A stretch of DNA of 64,000 nt from Anaerolineales bacterium (GTDB lineage Bacteria; Chloroflexota; Anaerolineae; Anaerolineales; Villigracilaceae): NCBI GenBank assembly GCA_030834895.1, contig JAUQXA010000007.1, forward strand, positions 62,001 through 126,000, given 5' to 3'. A program made the position numbers and the translations under genes. The notes below the pieces were generated by a model, which ran no database searches, was not told where the DNA came from, and worked only from the letters and a program-made list of their open reading frames with translations. Within the stretch, counting starts at the first letter, position 1. Each line of letters starts with the position of its first letter. Shown in pieces: positions 23,047-31,503 of the stretch.

Positions 23047-23754
23047 ATGTCACATACACCATCATCAGTGCTTCGGACTCGCCCCACCCACACCGTGGAA
23101 GATTATTTGATGACCATGCAAGCGATGGAACGCGATCACGGCGAAATTATCGCGGCACGTTTGGCGGAAATGCTAAATGTTTCTCCAGCGACAGTTGCCA
23201 TGACCCTCAAGCGGATGGAGCGCGATAATTGGATTACTGGAACAGGACGTAAAGCAGTTCAACTCACTGAAACAGGACGGGCAGCGGCTCATTCTGTAAT
23301 TCGTCGTCACATGTTAACCGAGTGGCTGCTTGTGAGCGTGTTAAAAGTACCGCTTTCGGAAACCCATAACGAAGCCCACAATATTGAGCACGCCATTTCT
23401 CCACAAGTGGAAGAACGTATGCGCGAAATTCTTGGAAACCCCCAGACCTGCCCGCATGGGAATCCATTCCCAGGTTGCGAACAAGTGACCAGTCAATGGA
23501 CTCCTTTGACGGAACTACCTATGGGCGCTGCCGTTACAATTCGACGCATCCATGAGTTTGCTGAAGACAATTCCGAGCTATTGAAATTCCTGGTGGAAAA
23601 CGGAATTGTGCCTGGCGCGCAGATAACGCTAATGGATATTTTGCATTTTAACCAGACTCTGACAGTCATGGTGGCTAGTGAATCAGTCACGCTCGGCTTT
23701 TCATCAGCACGATTTATCTTCGCCGAAAAATCAGAAAAAAACCAGCTTTCCTAA
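23047..23754 (+). CDS. DtxR/IdeR-family metal-dependent repressor
   Basis: A 235-residue regulator. Residues 15-75 form the winged helix (HGEIIAARLAEMLNVSPATVAMTLKRME), followed by a metal-binding and dimerisation helix region (EAHNIEHAISPQVEERM) and the signature CPHGNPFPGC. Residues 160-230 form a FeoA/SH3-like domain. It diverges from the FTR1 permease, with the palindromic operator between them, so it most likely represses that permease when iron is replete. It is clearly a different paralogue from the regulator at 907-1587. Confidence 0.9.
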   Translation: MSHTPSSVLRTRPTHTVEDYLMTMQAMERDHGEIIAARLAEMLNVSPATVAMTLKRMERDNWITGTGRKAVQLTETGRAAAHSVIRRHMLTEWLLVSVLKVPLSETHNEAHNIEHAISPQVEERMREILGNPQTCPHGNPFPGCEQVTSQWTPLTELPMGAAVTIRRIHEFAEDNSELLKFLVENGIVPGAQITLMDILHFNQTLTVMVASESVTLGFSSARFIFAEKSEKNQLS

Positions 23755-23765
23755 CCAAATTGAAA

Positions 23766-23814
23766 AAAACGAAAACAGCGGCATGTTTTATGTGTACGCC
23801 GCTGTTTTCGTTTT
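23766..23814. terminator. Bidirectional terminator
   Basis: A perfect 17-bp stem (23766-23782 with 23798-23814), A-rich on one flank and ending in CGTTTT on the other, lies between convergent genes and can serve both. Confidence 0.85.
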
Positions 23815-23825
23815 GGCATTTTTAT

Positions 23826-24287
23826 TTACGGGATCCAATTGGATAACACATTCACAACCAGATCAGGATTTGCAGGGTCATTCGTTTTAAGGTGAACTCC
23901 AAAGTTATGCGGGCCGTCCATGCCTTCGTGCATCATGAACACGGCGGATTCAACGATCGTGCTTTCGCCAGGTTTGAGTACCATCGAACCGATGGTTAAT
24001 TGAGGAGGTCAGCACCCCTCCAGTACTTCAATGTACGGTTCTTCCTTGAAGCGCAGTGTGCCATCACCTGTATTGGTCACTTTGATCGCAAAAGTTTTAT
24101 TGACACCAAATTTCACATCGCCGTAATCAATCTTTTGCTGATCCACCGCGATGGAGGGCGTTCCGCCGCCATCTCCACCTTGATTGGTGAAGAAAAATGC
24201 GGCGACAATCAGCAGAATCCCGCCGAGCACAACAAGCGGCCACGGAAAGGATTTTCTTTGTTTTTGTTTCTTGCGTTTATTACTCAT
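23826..24287 (-). CDS. DUF1573-type exported protein with in-frame UGA (Cys-Sec), candidate selenoprotein
   Basis: A 153-codon gene starting at ATG 24287 (AAGGAG, 7-base spacing). A basic N-terminus and one transmembrane helix (residues 15-38) anchor an Ig-like DUF1573 domain (QKIDYGDVKFGVNKTF, then VTNTGDGTLRF). The TGA at 24009-24011 (codon 93) follows a cysteine, in the context VLEGC-UGA-PPQLTIGS. The frame then continues for 60 codons (MMHEGMDGPHNFGVHLKTND, then VVNVLSNWIP) to TAA at 23826. Relatives, as I recall them, have a Cys-Cys pair here, so the TGA replaces the second cysteine. A stem-loop follows. The gene is last in the CuA/cytochrome operon. Selenocysteine is strongly suggested. 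Confidence 0.75.
23980..23996 (-). promoter_or_regulatory. SECIS-like stem-loop in the DUF1573 gene
   Basis: ACCATCG (+13 to +19 after TGA) pairs perfectly with CGATGGT (+23 to +29) around the loop GTT. G-U is at +20/+21, as in E. coli fdhF. Confidence 0.65.
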
Positions 24288-24298
24288 TGAGGTTCTCC

Positions 24299-25297
24299 TT
24301 ATTGATAATTGAATTGAAAAGAGTATAGATAAGCAATCAAATCCCAGATTTGCTTCTCGGTAAATATCGAGCCCCACATGGGCATCCCCGTACCCATGCC
24401 GCCGCGCAGAATTTTTCCTTGCAACAGCGCGGGACTCGCGCCGAGCATACGCGCTGGGTCCGTGAAATCAACAGGAGTTTGCATCATCATAGTATCTGCA
24501 CCTGTCATGGTTTGCATGGATGCTTCGCCTGACGCAGCCAGATCATCTGCAAAAACTCCATCACCTGTCCCATTCTCACCGTGACAAGCCGCGCAATTCT
24601 GGGCGTAGAGTTTCTGACCGTTGGCAAGTGATTCTTTGTTTGTGTTCGATTGCCATATATAGGCGACCATGTCCCAGCGTTGTGCCTCGGTGAGTGACGT
24701 ATTATTCAGTTCATCAAACACTTGGTAAGGCGAACGCGCACGATAGGTATCCACAGAAAGGTCAATTGGTAAATTGATTGCCAATTGCTGTCCATTAATT
24801 GCCGATGGCTGGCTATTCGGTATAACAGGCGCATCGTGTGGCTCGTCAAGGTTGAGGTCCAGGGTAACGTACAGGGGCACTTCAACTTCGCTCAGTGCAG
24901 GCTCAGAACCAGCCTCAAGGGAGTCAGAAGTTCCCTCCACTTCGATCGTGCCGCGCATGCGCCAGTGGTTGAGCCCACACCAGCGCGTGCAGAAGAATGT
25001 ATAAATCCCAGGTTTATCAAAATTCAAGGTTATGTCGGTGACCTTGCCAGGCAGGACATCCACACTTTGCATGTCCATTTGACCGACAGCGAATCCGTGA
25101 ACCACATCATCCGATGTGAGCTTTAAATGAAGCGGTTCGTTGACGTTTGCCTTAATGACATCAGGATTCCAGCCGCCACTTTCCGATATTCGGGCGTGGA
25201 TCAGTGGTGTGCCTGACCAAAAGAAAAGCGGAACGCCAACGGCAAGAAAAATCCCTGTGATGATCAAGATGCGTGAAAAGATTTCCGTGTGTTTCAT
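24299..25297 (-). CDS. CuA-type cupredoxin fused to cytochrome c
   Basis: A 332-residue exported protein. One N-terminal transmembrane helix leads to a CuA domain with the binding histidine in DDVVHGFAV and the loop FFCTRWCGLNHWRM (C-x3-C-x3-H-x2-M). After a linker, a cytochrome c domain carries CAACH (near residue 230) and the distal methionine region GGMGTGMPMW. The order matches a cytochrome oxidase subunit II with a C-terminal cytochrome (caa3-like), but no subunit I is in the window. The start ATGA overlaps the stop of the NapH-like gene. It probably passes electrons in the extracytoplasmic space; the partner is unknown. Confidence 0.85.
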   Translation of the reverse strand: MKHTEIFSRILIITGIFLAVGVPLFFWSGTPLIHARISESGGWNPDVIKANVNEPLHLKLTSDDVVHGFAVGQMDMQSVDVLPGKVTDITLNFDKPGIYTFFCTRWCGLNHWRMRGTIEVEGTSDSLEAGSEPALSEVEVPLYVTLDLNLDEPHDAPVIPNSQPSAINGQQLAINLPIDLSVDTYRARSPYQVFDELNNTSLTEAQRWDMVAYIWQSNTNKESLANGQKLYAQNCAACHGENGTGDGVFADDLAASGEASMQTMTGADTMMMQTPVDFTDPARMLGASPALLQGKILRGGMGTGMPMWGSIFTEKQIWDLIAYLYSFQFNYQ

Positions 25298-26625
25298 AGG
25301 AGTAACCACAGCATGACCAGCGTAGTGATGAAGCAAAATACGATGACGGGAATTGATGATGTCCTTATTTCATTTGCGGCTTTTTGCGCTGTGCGTGCCG
25401 ACCAGATCAAGCCGCCGACCAACGCCAGTGTTTGCGCTGGCGCGAGAAAGGATGTGAGCATCGGCTGCCAAACGGTATTTGCTGTACCGAACAAGTTCCA
25501 GCCCAGGCCAAGCGGGTCGGAGAGAGCGGCAATGATATAGGAAGCATTGGTCAAGACAAAGGACAGGCTGAATGCCACCCAGAACATCAAGCCGAGAGGA
25601 ATGAGGGCCGTTGCTAGTGATGCAAATCGTTGTTTTAGTGGGGTAGTACTTTTAGTTTTCAAGATACCAAGTGTGAAAAGCCCAGGGAGAATAACAAAGA
25701 TGATTGCAAGAAAAATGATGGCATAGATAAACCAGGCATTTGTGCCAACATTGTAAGCTGCATCCTTGAATACACCCCACGGGCCAAGCAATACACCTGC
25801 GTAGATCATGGCAGAACCGAGCATGATAAAGGACTTGAAGGCTTCATCCATTCTTGTAGACGGTTTGGCGAGGTCGGCAGAAAATGGGCGCAGGTTGATC
25901 GCAATGTTATCGTGCGGGCAGGTGCGGATACATTCCATGCACAAGCCGCAATAGGTGTTCTTTGTTAATCCGCCAGGGAAGACATCCCACGGACAGCCAT
26001 AGCCTGCTTGTGAGCCGTTGTAACATGGCTTGCCATCGCAGTTTGCACAGACCTGCTTGTCTTTGATCCGCAATTCAATGGGCGCCGTTTGAGAATACAA
26101 GCCGATGAATCCGCCTACTGGACAAAGATAACGACAAAATGCGCGACGCTCAAAGACCGTGCTCAGTCCAATAGCAGCGAAGAGCATGGCGGCAAGGACA
26201 ATCCCCGTGATATTCGGGGTAGTGAGCAGAACACTACTAAAGAGGGCCAGGAGGAGAAAAGAAATATTTTGCAGCCAAATGTTGCGGAGAAACTTTGGCC
26301 AACGCAGATTAAGCCATTTCGGTTTTTTATCTGGCGGACTTAATACCGCTCCGCGTTGAAGCCATTCACCAGGAAGAGGGATTGGACAGACCGCGCACCA
26401 ACCACGTCCAAAGAATGGAACAGCAACGAGAATTAGGATTGCCCACCAAGCGATCCACACGAAGACAATGCTGAAGTTGTGGCTTCCGACAGGCGTACCG
26501 ATCAGCCCCGCAAGAATGGCGAAGATATATCCCACCAGCATGACGATAAATACAACCAGTTGTGGGTAACGGCTTTTTAGCGCATTCTTTATAAAGGGTA
26601 TACGGGTGAGTTCAATCTTTGACAT
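25294..26625 (-). CDS. NapH/NosR-like membrane iron-sulfur protein
   Basis: A 443-residue membrane protein with about nine hydrophobic segments. Between them are polyferredoxin-type motifs: CAVCPIPLPGEW, CRYLCPVGG, CANCDGKPC and the 4Fe-4S cluster set CGLCMECIRTCPHD. The pattern matches NapH/CcoG/NosR-type proteins, which move electrons from quinol to periplasmic acceptors. ATG 26625 follows the previous stop by 7 bp and lacks a clear ribosome site. The CuA-cytochrome gene overlaps its stop by 4 bp. Together they may form a quinol-to-CuA electron path. A second member is at 46882-48261. Confidence 0.85.
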   Translation of the reverse strand: MSKIELTRIPFIKNALKSRYPQLVVFIVMLVGYIFAILAGLIGTPVGSHNFSIVFVWIAWWAILILVAVPFFGRGWCAVCPIPLPGEWLQRGAVLSPPDKKPKWLNLRWPKFLRNIWLQNISFLLLALFSSVLLTTPNITGIVLAAMLFAAIGLSTVFERRAFCRYLCPVGGFIGLYSQTAPIELRIKDKQVCANCDGKPCYNGSQAGYGCPWDVFPGGLTKNTYCGLCMECIRTCPHDNIAINLRPFSADLAKPSTRMDEAFKSFIMLGSAMIYAGVLLGPWGVFKDAAYNVGTNAWFIYAIIFLAIIFVILPGLFTLGILKTKSTTPLKQRFASLATALIPLGLMFWVAFSLSFVLTNASYIIAALSDPLGLGWNLFGTANTVWQPMLTSFLAPAQTLALVGGLIWSARTAQKAANEIRTSSIPVIVFCFITTLVMLWLLL

Positions 26626-26632
26626 CAGGATA

Positions 26633-27079
26633 TTATGTTTTTTGTCTTTTAGAAACGAATACGCCAACGATAGCAAGCGCTGCCAATCCAATGGAACGGA
26701 AAAACCAGTTATTTGAGCCTACGTTCAACTTGCCGATCATGAAAGGGTGCATGGCTCCGCAGGTGACGTTACAGCGAAAGCGGAAAGAGCCTGGTTTGTC
26801 TGCAATAAATGCCAATGTTGCAGTCTGTCCTGGATCGGCTTCGACAGAGATGTCGTAACCATCCACATACAGTCCATGCACCACGTCCGTACTGACAAGT
26901 TGAATAGTCACTGTGTCGCCAGGGTTAACTTTAAGCTCGGAGGGAGAATAGGCAAATTGCCCCGCTTCAATTCGAAAGGTCCGCTCCTGAGGCGCGATGG
27001 ACTGGACCGGCAGTGGCGCAAATGCCACAACCAGTCCAGCCATTACAAGGAGGAGGAGAAAAATGAAGCGGGAGTTCAT
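26633..27079 (-). CDS. Membrane-anchored CuA domain protein
   Basis: A 148-residue protein. A signal-anchor at residues 1-25 precedes a cupredoxin with the CuA ligands in STDVVHGLYVDG and FRCNVTCGAMHPFM (C-x3-C-x3-H-x2-M), and a C-terminal transmembrane helix follows. It is like the CuA part of oxidase subunit II alone. It is 4 bp downstream of the PCYCGC lipoprotein and 7 bp ahead of the NapH-like gene. With the CuA-cytochrome protein it gives this operon two CuA sites but no heme-copper catalytic subunit. Confidence 0.85.
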   Translation of the reverse strand: MNSRFIFLLLLVMAGLVVAFAPLPVQSIAPQERTFRIEAGQFAYSPSELKVNPGDTVTIQLVSTDVVHGLYVDGYDISVEADPGQTATLAFIADKPGSFRFRCNVTCGAMHPFMIGKLNVGSNNWFFRSIGLAALAIVGVFVSKRQKT

Positions 27080-27083
27080 AAAA

Positions 27084-27530
27084 TTAAGGAATATTCGATG
27101 GACCGTATTTGGAATAGGTTGTATCTACGTATGCCCTGGCTTCTGCAGGCGTCTTTCCATCCCGCAGCATCCGCATGACATCCTGGGTAATGTCCACGCA
27201 GATGGAACAGCCAAGGGCGTGGTTGTCAAATGTGATCTTTCCGCTGGCGTCCACTTCCGAGACATAGCAATCGTAATTGGAGGTGTGACCGATGTCGCCG
27301 CATCCGCAATAGCAGGGAATGTCCTGCATGATGTCGGGATTCGCTGTGTTGAATTGATAGGCTTCCTGCACCGCCACTGGCGCGGACTGAACGTCCATCG
27401 GCATTTGATCGAGCGGGGTCATGACCAGATGGACTTCACTTGATGTTGAAGTGGAGCAGGCGGAAATTGCAGTGGTCAGCAAAACTGCAATGAGGGAGAG
27501 AAGAAAAAGTTTACGTGTTTTTGAAATCAT
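27084..27530 (-). CDS. PCYCGC-motif lipoprotein
   Basis: A 148-residue lipoprotein. The signal peptide ends in a lipobox (TAISAC at about residue 23). The mature part has the family signature IPCYCGCGDIGH, a second pair of cysteines around YDCYVSE, and LGCSICVD, so six or more cysteines. The family's function is unproven; metal binding or assembly is plausible. ATG 27530 is chosen for GGAGG. The gene opens a five-gene operon (PCYCGC, CuA, NapH-like, CuA-cytochrome, DUF1573) under the tandem-palindrome promoter at 27559-27627. Confidence 0.85.
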   Translation of the reverse strand: MISKTRKLFLLSLIAVLLTTAISACSTSTSSEVHLVMTPLDQMPMDVQSAPVAVQEAYQFNTANPDIMQDIPCYCGCGDIGHTSNYDCYVSEVDASGKITFDNHALGCSICVDITQDVMRMLRDGKTPAEARAYVDTTYSKYGPSNIP

Positions 27531-27558
27531 ATTGGATCCTCCGTTATCGAATGGCCCA

Positions 27559-27627
27559 ATAGTAGTCTGACAATTCAAATATCTCCAGCGCAGGATGGCG
27601 TAACGACTCATACGCCAAATGGCTTAT
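27559..27627 (-). promoter_or_regulatory. Tandem-palindrome promoter 1 (CuA operon)
   Basis: Distal operator ATACGC-CAAATG-GCTTAT at 27610-27627, proximal weaker copy at 27586-27603 (TTACGC-CATCCT-GCGCTG on the minus strand), -10 TACTAT at 27559-27564. One of ten promoters with this layout. There is no good -35, as expected for an activator-dependent promoter. Confidence 0.65.
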
Positions 27628-27685
27628 GACAAATATCATGGATATAAATTTGGGTGCGGCTTTGAGGATGATAAGGATTTACTGG

Positions 27686-28723
27686 TTATGGGGTAATCCT
27701 CACCAGTGTTCCATGACCGGAATTGGAGATAAGGTCAGGTTTGTGCGGTGGGCGAACCCAGCGAAATAGCCATTTGGCTTCCTCGATTCGCATATTAATA
27801 CAACCACGACTCATTGGCGTGCCAAAGTTATCATGCCAATAGGTGCCATGAAATGCGACGCCCGATTCGGTAAAAAAACTTGTCCACGGAACACCAGGCA
27901 ATTCATAATCGTCAATATCAGCAAACAAGGCTCCATTGCCCATGTGCTTGGAAGGATATTTCTCCAAAATGCGAAATTCGCCACTGGGAGTTTTTGTGGA
28001 GATGACATTTGGCTTTGGCCGTCCAGCAGGAATACCTGAGGATATGTTCGTCTGAAATACAATCTGGTCATACTCATAGGCAGTTAGAATCTGGGTGCTC
28101 AGATTGACTTCAATTCGTTTGTCCTCAAGCGGCACATCAGGAGTAATGGGCGCCCATTCCCCTGTTGGAATTGGACGCAGATGAATTGCCGTCACGTGAT
28201 ACGGGAACCCAACCAGTTCATCGAAGATCCGATACCAGGGCTGACCATCTGGACCTTCGTCAATCCCATCAATCCAATGCACAGATCCATAATAAAGACG
28301 CAAATTGGGTTGCCAGCCATAGGTTTTTGTGTAGCGCATGGCCTGCGTATAAGGCACTGTCAATTCAGACAACTGCCGCTTCCCTTCGGGGATGGTTGCC
28401 ATCGATTTGTTATAGAGTACCTTGACCCTTTGCAGGCGTGCTCGATGTATATATCCACCCCAAACACGATACCAGATTGGATTGTAAGTCGGTGTGCCAG
28501 AATTGACCTCTTCGTAGATATTGACGAGCTCGTCTCTGAATCGTTGACTGACGATCCGACTCTGGTCGTTTGGAGCGCTATAAACGCTGACAGAACTGAT
28601 CGCCACACGCACCTGTTCTGCATCATCGAACGTTTCCAGATCAGGCAGGAACGGAGAAAATGCCAGACCAGCAAAAGTCGAAGCACTCAGCTTAAGAAAA
28701 TCGCGTCGAGTGAGATGGGACAT
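27686..28723 (-). CDS. Tat-exported L,D-transpeptidase (YkuD family)
   Basis: A 345-residue protein with a twin-arginine signal (LTRRDFLKLSAS). SH3-like segments follow, then the YkuD domain from about residue 210 with the catalytic block HGTYWHDNFGTPMSRGCINM holding the histidine and nucleophilic cysteine. Such enzymes make 3-3 peptidoglycan cross-links or attach proteins to the wall. A paralogue with the same layout is at 38137-39162. It lies at the end of a run with the M23 peptidase and a methyltransferase, so a cell-wall role is likely. Confidence 0.9.
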   Translation of the reverse strand: MSHLTRRDFLKLSASTFAGLAFSPFLPDLETFDDAEQVRVAISSVSVYSAPNDQSRIVSQRFRDELVNIYEEVNSGTPTYNPIWYRVWGGYIHRARLQRVKVLYNKSMATIPEGKRQLSELTVPYTQAMRYTKTYGWQPNLRLYYGSVHWIDGIDEGPDGQPWYRIFDELVGFPYHVTAIHLRPIPTGEWAPITPDVPLEDKRIEVNLSTQILTAYEYDQIVFQTNISSGIPAGRPKPNVISTKTPSGEFRILEKYPSKHMGNGALFADIDDYELPGVPWTSFFTESGVAFHGTYWHDNFGTPMSRGCINMRIEEAKWLFRWVRPPHKPDLISNSGHGTLVRITP

Positions 28724-28745
28724 TTATCGGATACTCAGATCAACT

Positions 28746-29405
28746 TTATTTTAGAGGAACGCGAGCCACGATCAGTTTGAAAATTCCACCGGCTCCCAAA
28801 TCCTCAACCTGCTCAATCTCCAGCCCAGCCTTGTGGATATTTTCCACAGTTCGGCGATTAATATTTGCACCCATCATTCGCACAATCAGCGGATTCAGAA
28901 AATCCATCACGGCTCCCAATAACGGATTGGGGGAACGCACGTGTTCAAGAAGCAACACGCGTCCGCCAGGCTTGACAACGCGTTTAAGTTCACACAAACC
29001 TAGTATCGGGTCAGACACTGAACAGAAAACAAAGGTGGCAACTGCCGAATCAAACTTGCCATTCGGAAAATCTAATTGTTGAACATCGCCGAGATGCAGT
29101 TCAACCCTTGAACTTAATCGCAATTCGACGGCTCGTTTTTGGGCGCGTTGCAACATGCCGGGCGTAATATCAATTCCGTTAATCGAAATGCCAGCGGGAT
29201 AAAACTGCATATTCTTGCCAGTGCCAATACCAATTTCCAGAATATGGGAACCTGATACCAACGACCATAATTTTGAGCGCCAAGGGTGATGGCGCCGCTC
29301 AGACATTCTTTCCATCACATCGTAAAATGGGGAGAGGCGTTGATAGCGGCGTCGAGTCGCCGCCGTGGCAGAGGGATCAGGTTTTGATGAAGATACGGAA
29401 GTCAT
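28746..29405 (-). CDS. Class I SAM-dependent methyltransferase, UbiE-like
   Basis: A 219-residue soluble enzyme with FYDVMERMSERRHHPWR at the N-terminus, motif I LEIGIGTGKN, and motif II GIDITPGML. GDVQQLDFPNGKFD and KPGGRVLLLEHVRSP follow. The pattern is near UbiE/COQ5 and phosphatidylethanolamine methyltransferases, so a quinone or phospholipid substrate is possible. It lies 28 bp after the M23 peptidase and 22 bp before the transpeptidase gene. Confidence 0.85.
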   Translation of the reverse strand: MTSVSSSKPDPSATAATRRRYQRLSPFYDVMERMSERRHHPWRSKLWSLVSGSHILEIGIGTGKNMQFYPAGISINGIDITPGMLQRAQKRAVELRLSSRVELHLGDVQQLDFPNGKFDSAVATFVFCSVSDPILGLCELKRVVKPGGRVLLLEHVRSPNPLLGAVMDFLNPLIVRMMGANINRRTVENIHKAGLEIEQVEDLGAGGIFKLIVARVPLK

Positions 29406-29433
29406 TTGATAATATCCATTCCAGCGATAATAA

Positions 29434-30447
29434 TTACTGCAAATAATCCAACGGGTTCAAGAAGGTGCCGTTTAAGAGGATGCGAAAGTCAATGTGGTTG
29501 CCAGTTGAATTGCCTGTATTTCCTGATTCGGCGATCTGTTGTCCTTTCACGACAGTCTGTCCCACACTGACCAGGTTTGCTTCGTTGTGACCATATGTGG
29601 TCTTGAAGCCATTGCCGTGGTCAATGATTACCATGTCTCCATACCCGGTATCATCCCAGCCAGAAAATACAACCGTGCCGCTGTCAGAAGCGAAAATCGG
29701 CTGGCGGAAAGCTGTGGCAAGATCAAGCCCGGGGTGACCGCCCCAATATTCCTGGGTAAGAACATATCCGTTGACCGGCCAAATAAAGTTGCCTGTTCCA
29801 AGATTTGAGACCTCACCGGAATACCGTCCACCAGATCCTGAGGCTGCGCCAGGCGCCTGCGCCTCCGACCAGGAGATGGGGGCAGTCCCGTGGGGAATAA
29901 TGAGCAGCTGGCCTTTTGTTAGTTGAGCGGGCTGTGTCAGGTCAAAGCTGTTACCGAAGTATTCAAAGATTTCCTGTGCTGGCGTCCCGTGAAGGGTCTG
30001 AAGGGTTTCGAGCGTATCTCCATCCTGAACGGTATGCAGCACACCATCTACTGGCAGGATATTCAAAGTGTCGCCGGCTTTTAGGCTGCCAGCCGCGGCG
30101 TTCAACTGGTCGTTCCCCCATAGGATTGTTTCCGGTTTGAGTCCGAACTCCTCTGCAATGGACCAGGCCGAATCCCCCCTCCGCACAACATATTCAGTTA
30201 CCTTGTTGCTGGCTCGTTTCGGGATAACGGTTTTCAATTGCAGGCGCCGGGTAATTCCGTTGCCCAACAGGGAGGGCGTGGAATTTGTATTAAGTGATGG
30301 CAGTGACGACGGCTCAGTTGACTCAATTGGAGCAATTGATGCAGTTGGCGCTGGGGATGTCCCTGCGGGCTTTACTGAAATTATAAAGGCTGCTGCAATG
30401 GATAAAAGACAGCCAACAACCAAAAGAATGTTCCATGTACGGGTCAT
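29434..30447 (-). CDS. LysM / M23 (LytM) peptidoglycan-binding protein
   Basis: A 337-residue exported protein: signal-anchor at residues 8-27, Ser/Thr/Pro linker, two LysM domains (YVVRRGDSAWSIAEEFGL and HTVQDGDTLETLQTLHG), then an M23 domain. The first zinc motif is HPGLDLA. The last motif reads GNHIDFRI where active enzymes have HxH, so the second histidine is aspartate. The enzyme may still bind metal or be an inactive LytM regulator. It starts a three-gene wall-related run under promoter 2. Confidence 0.88.
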   Translation of the reverse strand: MTRTWNILLVVGCLLSIAAAFIISVKPAGTSPAPTASIAPIESTEPSSLPSLNTNSTPSLLGNGITRRLQLKTVIPKRASNKVTEYVVRRGDSAWSIAEEFGLKPETILWGNDQLNAAAGSLKAGDTLNILPVDGVLHTVQDGDTLETLQTLHGTPAQEIFEYFGNSFDLTQPAQLTKGQLLIIPHGTAPISWSEAQAPGAASGSGGRYSGEVSNLGTGNFIWPVNGYVLTQEYWGGHPGLDLATAFRQPIFASDSGTVVFSGWDDTGYGDMVIIDHGNGFKTTYGHNEANLVSVGQTVVKGQQIAESGNTGNSTGNHIDFRILLNGTFLNPLDYLQ

Positions 30448-30530
30448 TTTGTTCCGTTAATATTGATGTCAGCATAGAGTAGATATCCGACGCGCGAATG
30501 AAAATCAAGGACTGAAGATTTCATCACTGA

Positions 30531-30600
30531 ATGATATTACCTCGAGAATTAAACCACCAGCGCCATTTGGCTAGTCAGATCAATAAGCAAAATGGCGCAT
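30531..30600 (-). promoter_or_regulatory. Tandem-palindrome promoter 2 (M23 peptidase operon)
   Basis: Distal operator ATAAGC-AAAATG-GCGCAT at 30583-30600, proximal copy at 30558-30575 (ACTAGC-CAAATG-GCGCTG on the minus strand), -10 TATCAT at 30531-30536. The -10 lies about 84 bp upstream of the peptidase start. Confidence 0.6.
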
Positions 30601-30628
30601 GGGGCAGCGTATCATCTCGGATTGAAAC

Positions 30629-31501
30629 CTATATATTTTTTGAAGGTTCCTGCGAAACCGCAAGAAGAAACTTCTGTGGATCGTTCAAAAATTCATCCCG
30701 GCAGCCGCGTGCGCAAAAGTAAAAAATATGTCCTTCCCATGTAGCGCTGATCGCCTTTTCGCGTTCGACCGACATGCCGCAGACTGGGTCAATTGCCATC
30801 GTGACTGTTTCTTTGAACTCACCATCTTCGAGCCACAATACGCGGTCGGCGATGTCTTTGATACGCTGGTCGTGAGAGACGATGACGACACTGCGGCCTT
30901 GCCCTTTGGCGATGTTTCGCAGCAGGCGCATGATCTCGTGACCGATCTTTGAGTCAAGGTTGGCGGTCGGTTCATCAGCCAGGATCAGGGCCGGGTCATT
31001 GACCAAGGCGCGGGCGATAGCGACGCGCTGTTTTTCGCCGCCCGATAATTTTTCGGGTGGGAAATTCAAACGTTCGCCAAGTCCCAGTTCGGTCAGGATT
31101 GAAGCGGCTTTTCGTCGTGCTGCACCGGACTTGGTTCCTGCGAGTTCCGCCACGATGGCAACGTTCTCCAATGCAGTCAATGCCGAGAGCAGATTGAAAT
31201 CCTGAAAGATAAAACCGAACTGCTTGAGGCGAATATCCGGCAGGCGGTTTTCCGCCAGTGCGCTGATGATCGTACCGTTCAATTGGATCGCGCCTTCGGT
31301 GGGTTTGAGCAAAGCGCCGAGCATGGAAAGCAGGGTTGTCTTGCCAGAGCCCGAGGGACCCATGATAAGTACAATTTCACCAGGGTTAACGGTTAAGGAT
31401 ACATCGCGAACAGCGGTCACTTCGGTTGCGCCAGAACCATAACGTTTGGTGATGTGAGCGATTTGCAAAGTCTCGCCTTGAACTTGAGAAACATTTGTCA
31501 T
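30629..31501 (-). CDS. ABC transporter ATPase (MacB/LolD-like) with C-terminal YHS domain
   Basis: A 290-residue protein. Residues 1-230 form a MacB/LolD-type ATPase: Walker [10 protein letters not shown], signature [15 protein letters not shown], Walker [13 protein letters not shown]. Residues 238-285 are a YHS/TRASH metal-binding domain ([12 protein letters not shown], then [16 protein letters not shown]). The fusion is unusual: the YHS cysteines could sense or carry a metal and gate the transporter. It is the last gene of the operon with two FtsX-type permeases, 2 bp after the second. Confidence 0.88.
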   Translation of the reverse strand: MTNVSQVQGETLQIAHITKRYGSGATEVTAVRDVSLTVNPGEIVLIMGPSGSGKTTLLSMLGALLKPTEGAIQLNGTIISALAENRLPDIRLKQFGFIFQDFNLLSALTALENVAIVAELAGTKSGAARRKAASILTELGLGERLNFPPEKLSGGEKQRVAIARALVNDPALILADEPTANLDSKIGHEIMRLLRNIAKGQGRSVVIVSHDQRIKDIADRVLWLEDGEFKETVTMAIDPVCGMSVEREKAISATWEGHIFYFCARGCRDEFLNDPQKFLLAVSQEPSKNI

Positions 31502-31503
31502 TT

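Noticed and set aside
23826..24287. TGA as a reassigned sense codon throughout the genome
   Set aside because: Several intact genes here end in TGA (for example the CSC ATPase at 15791), so TGA is a normal stop.
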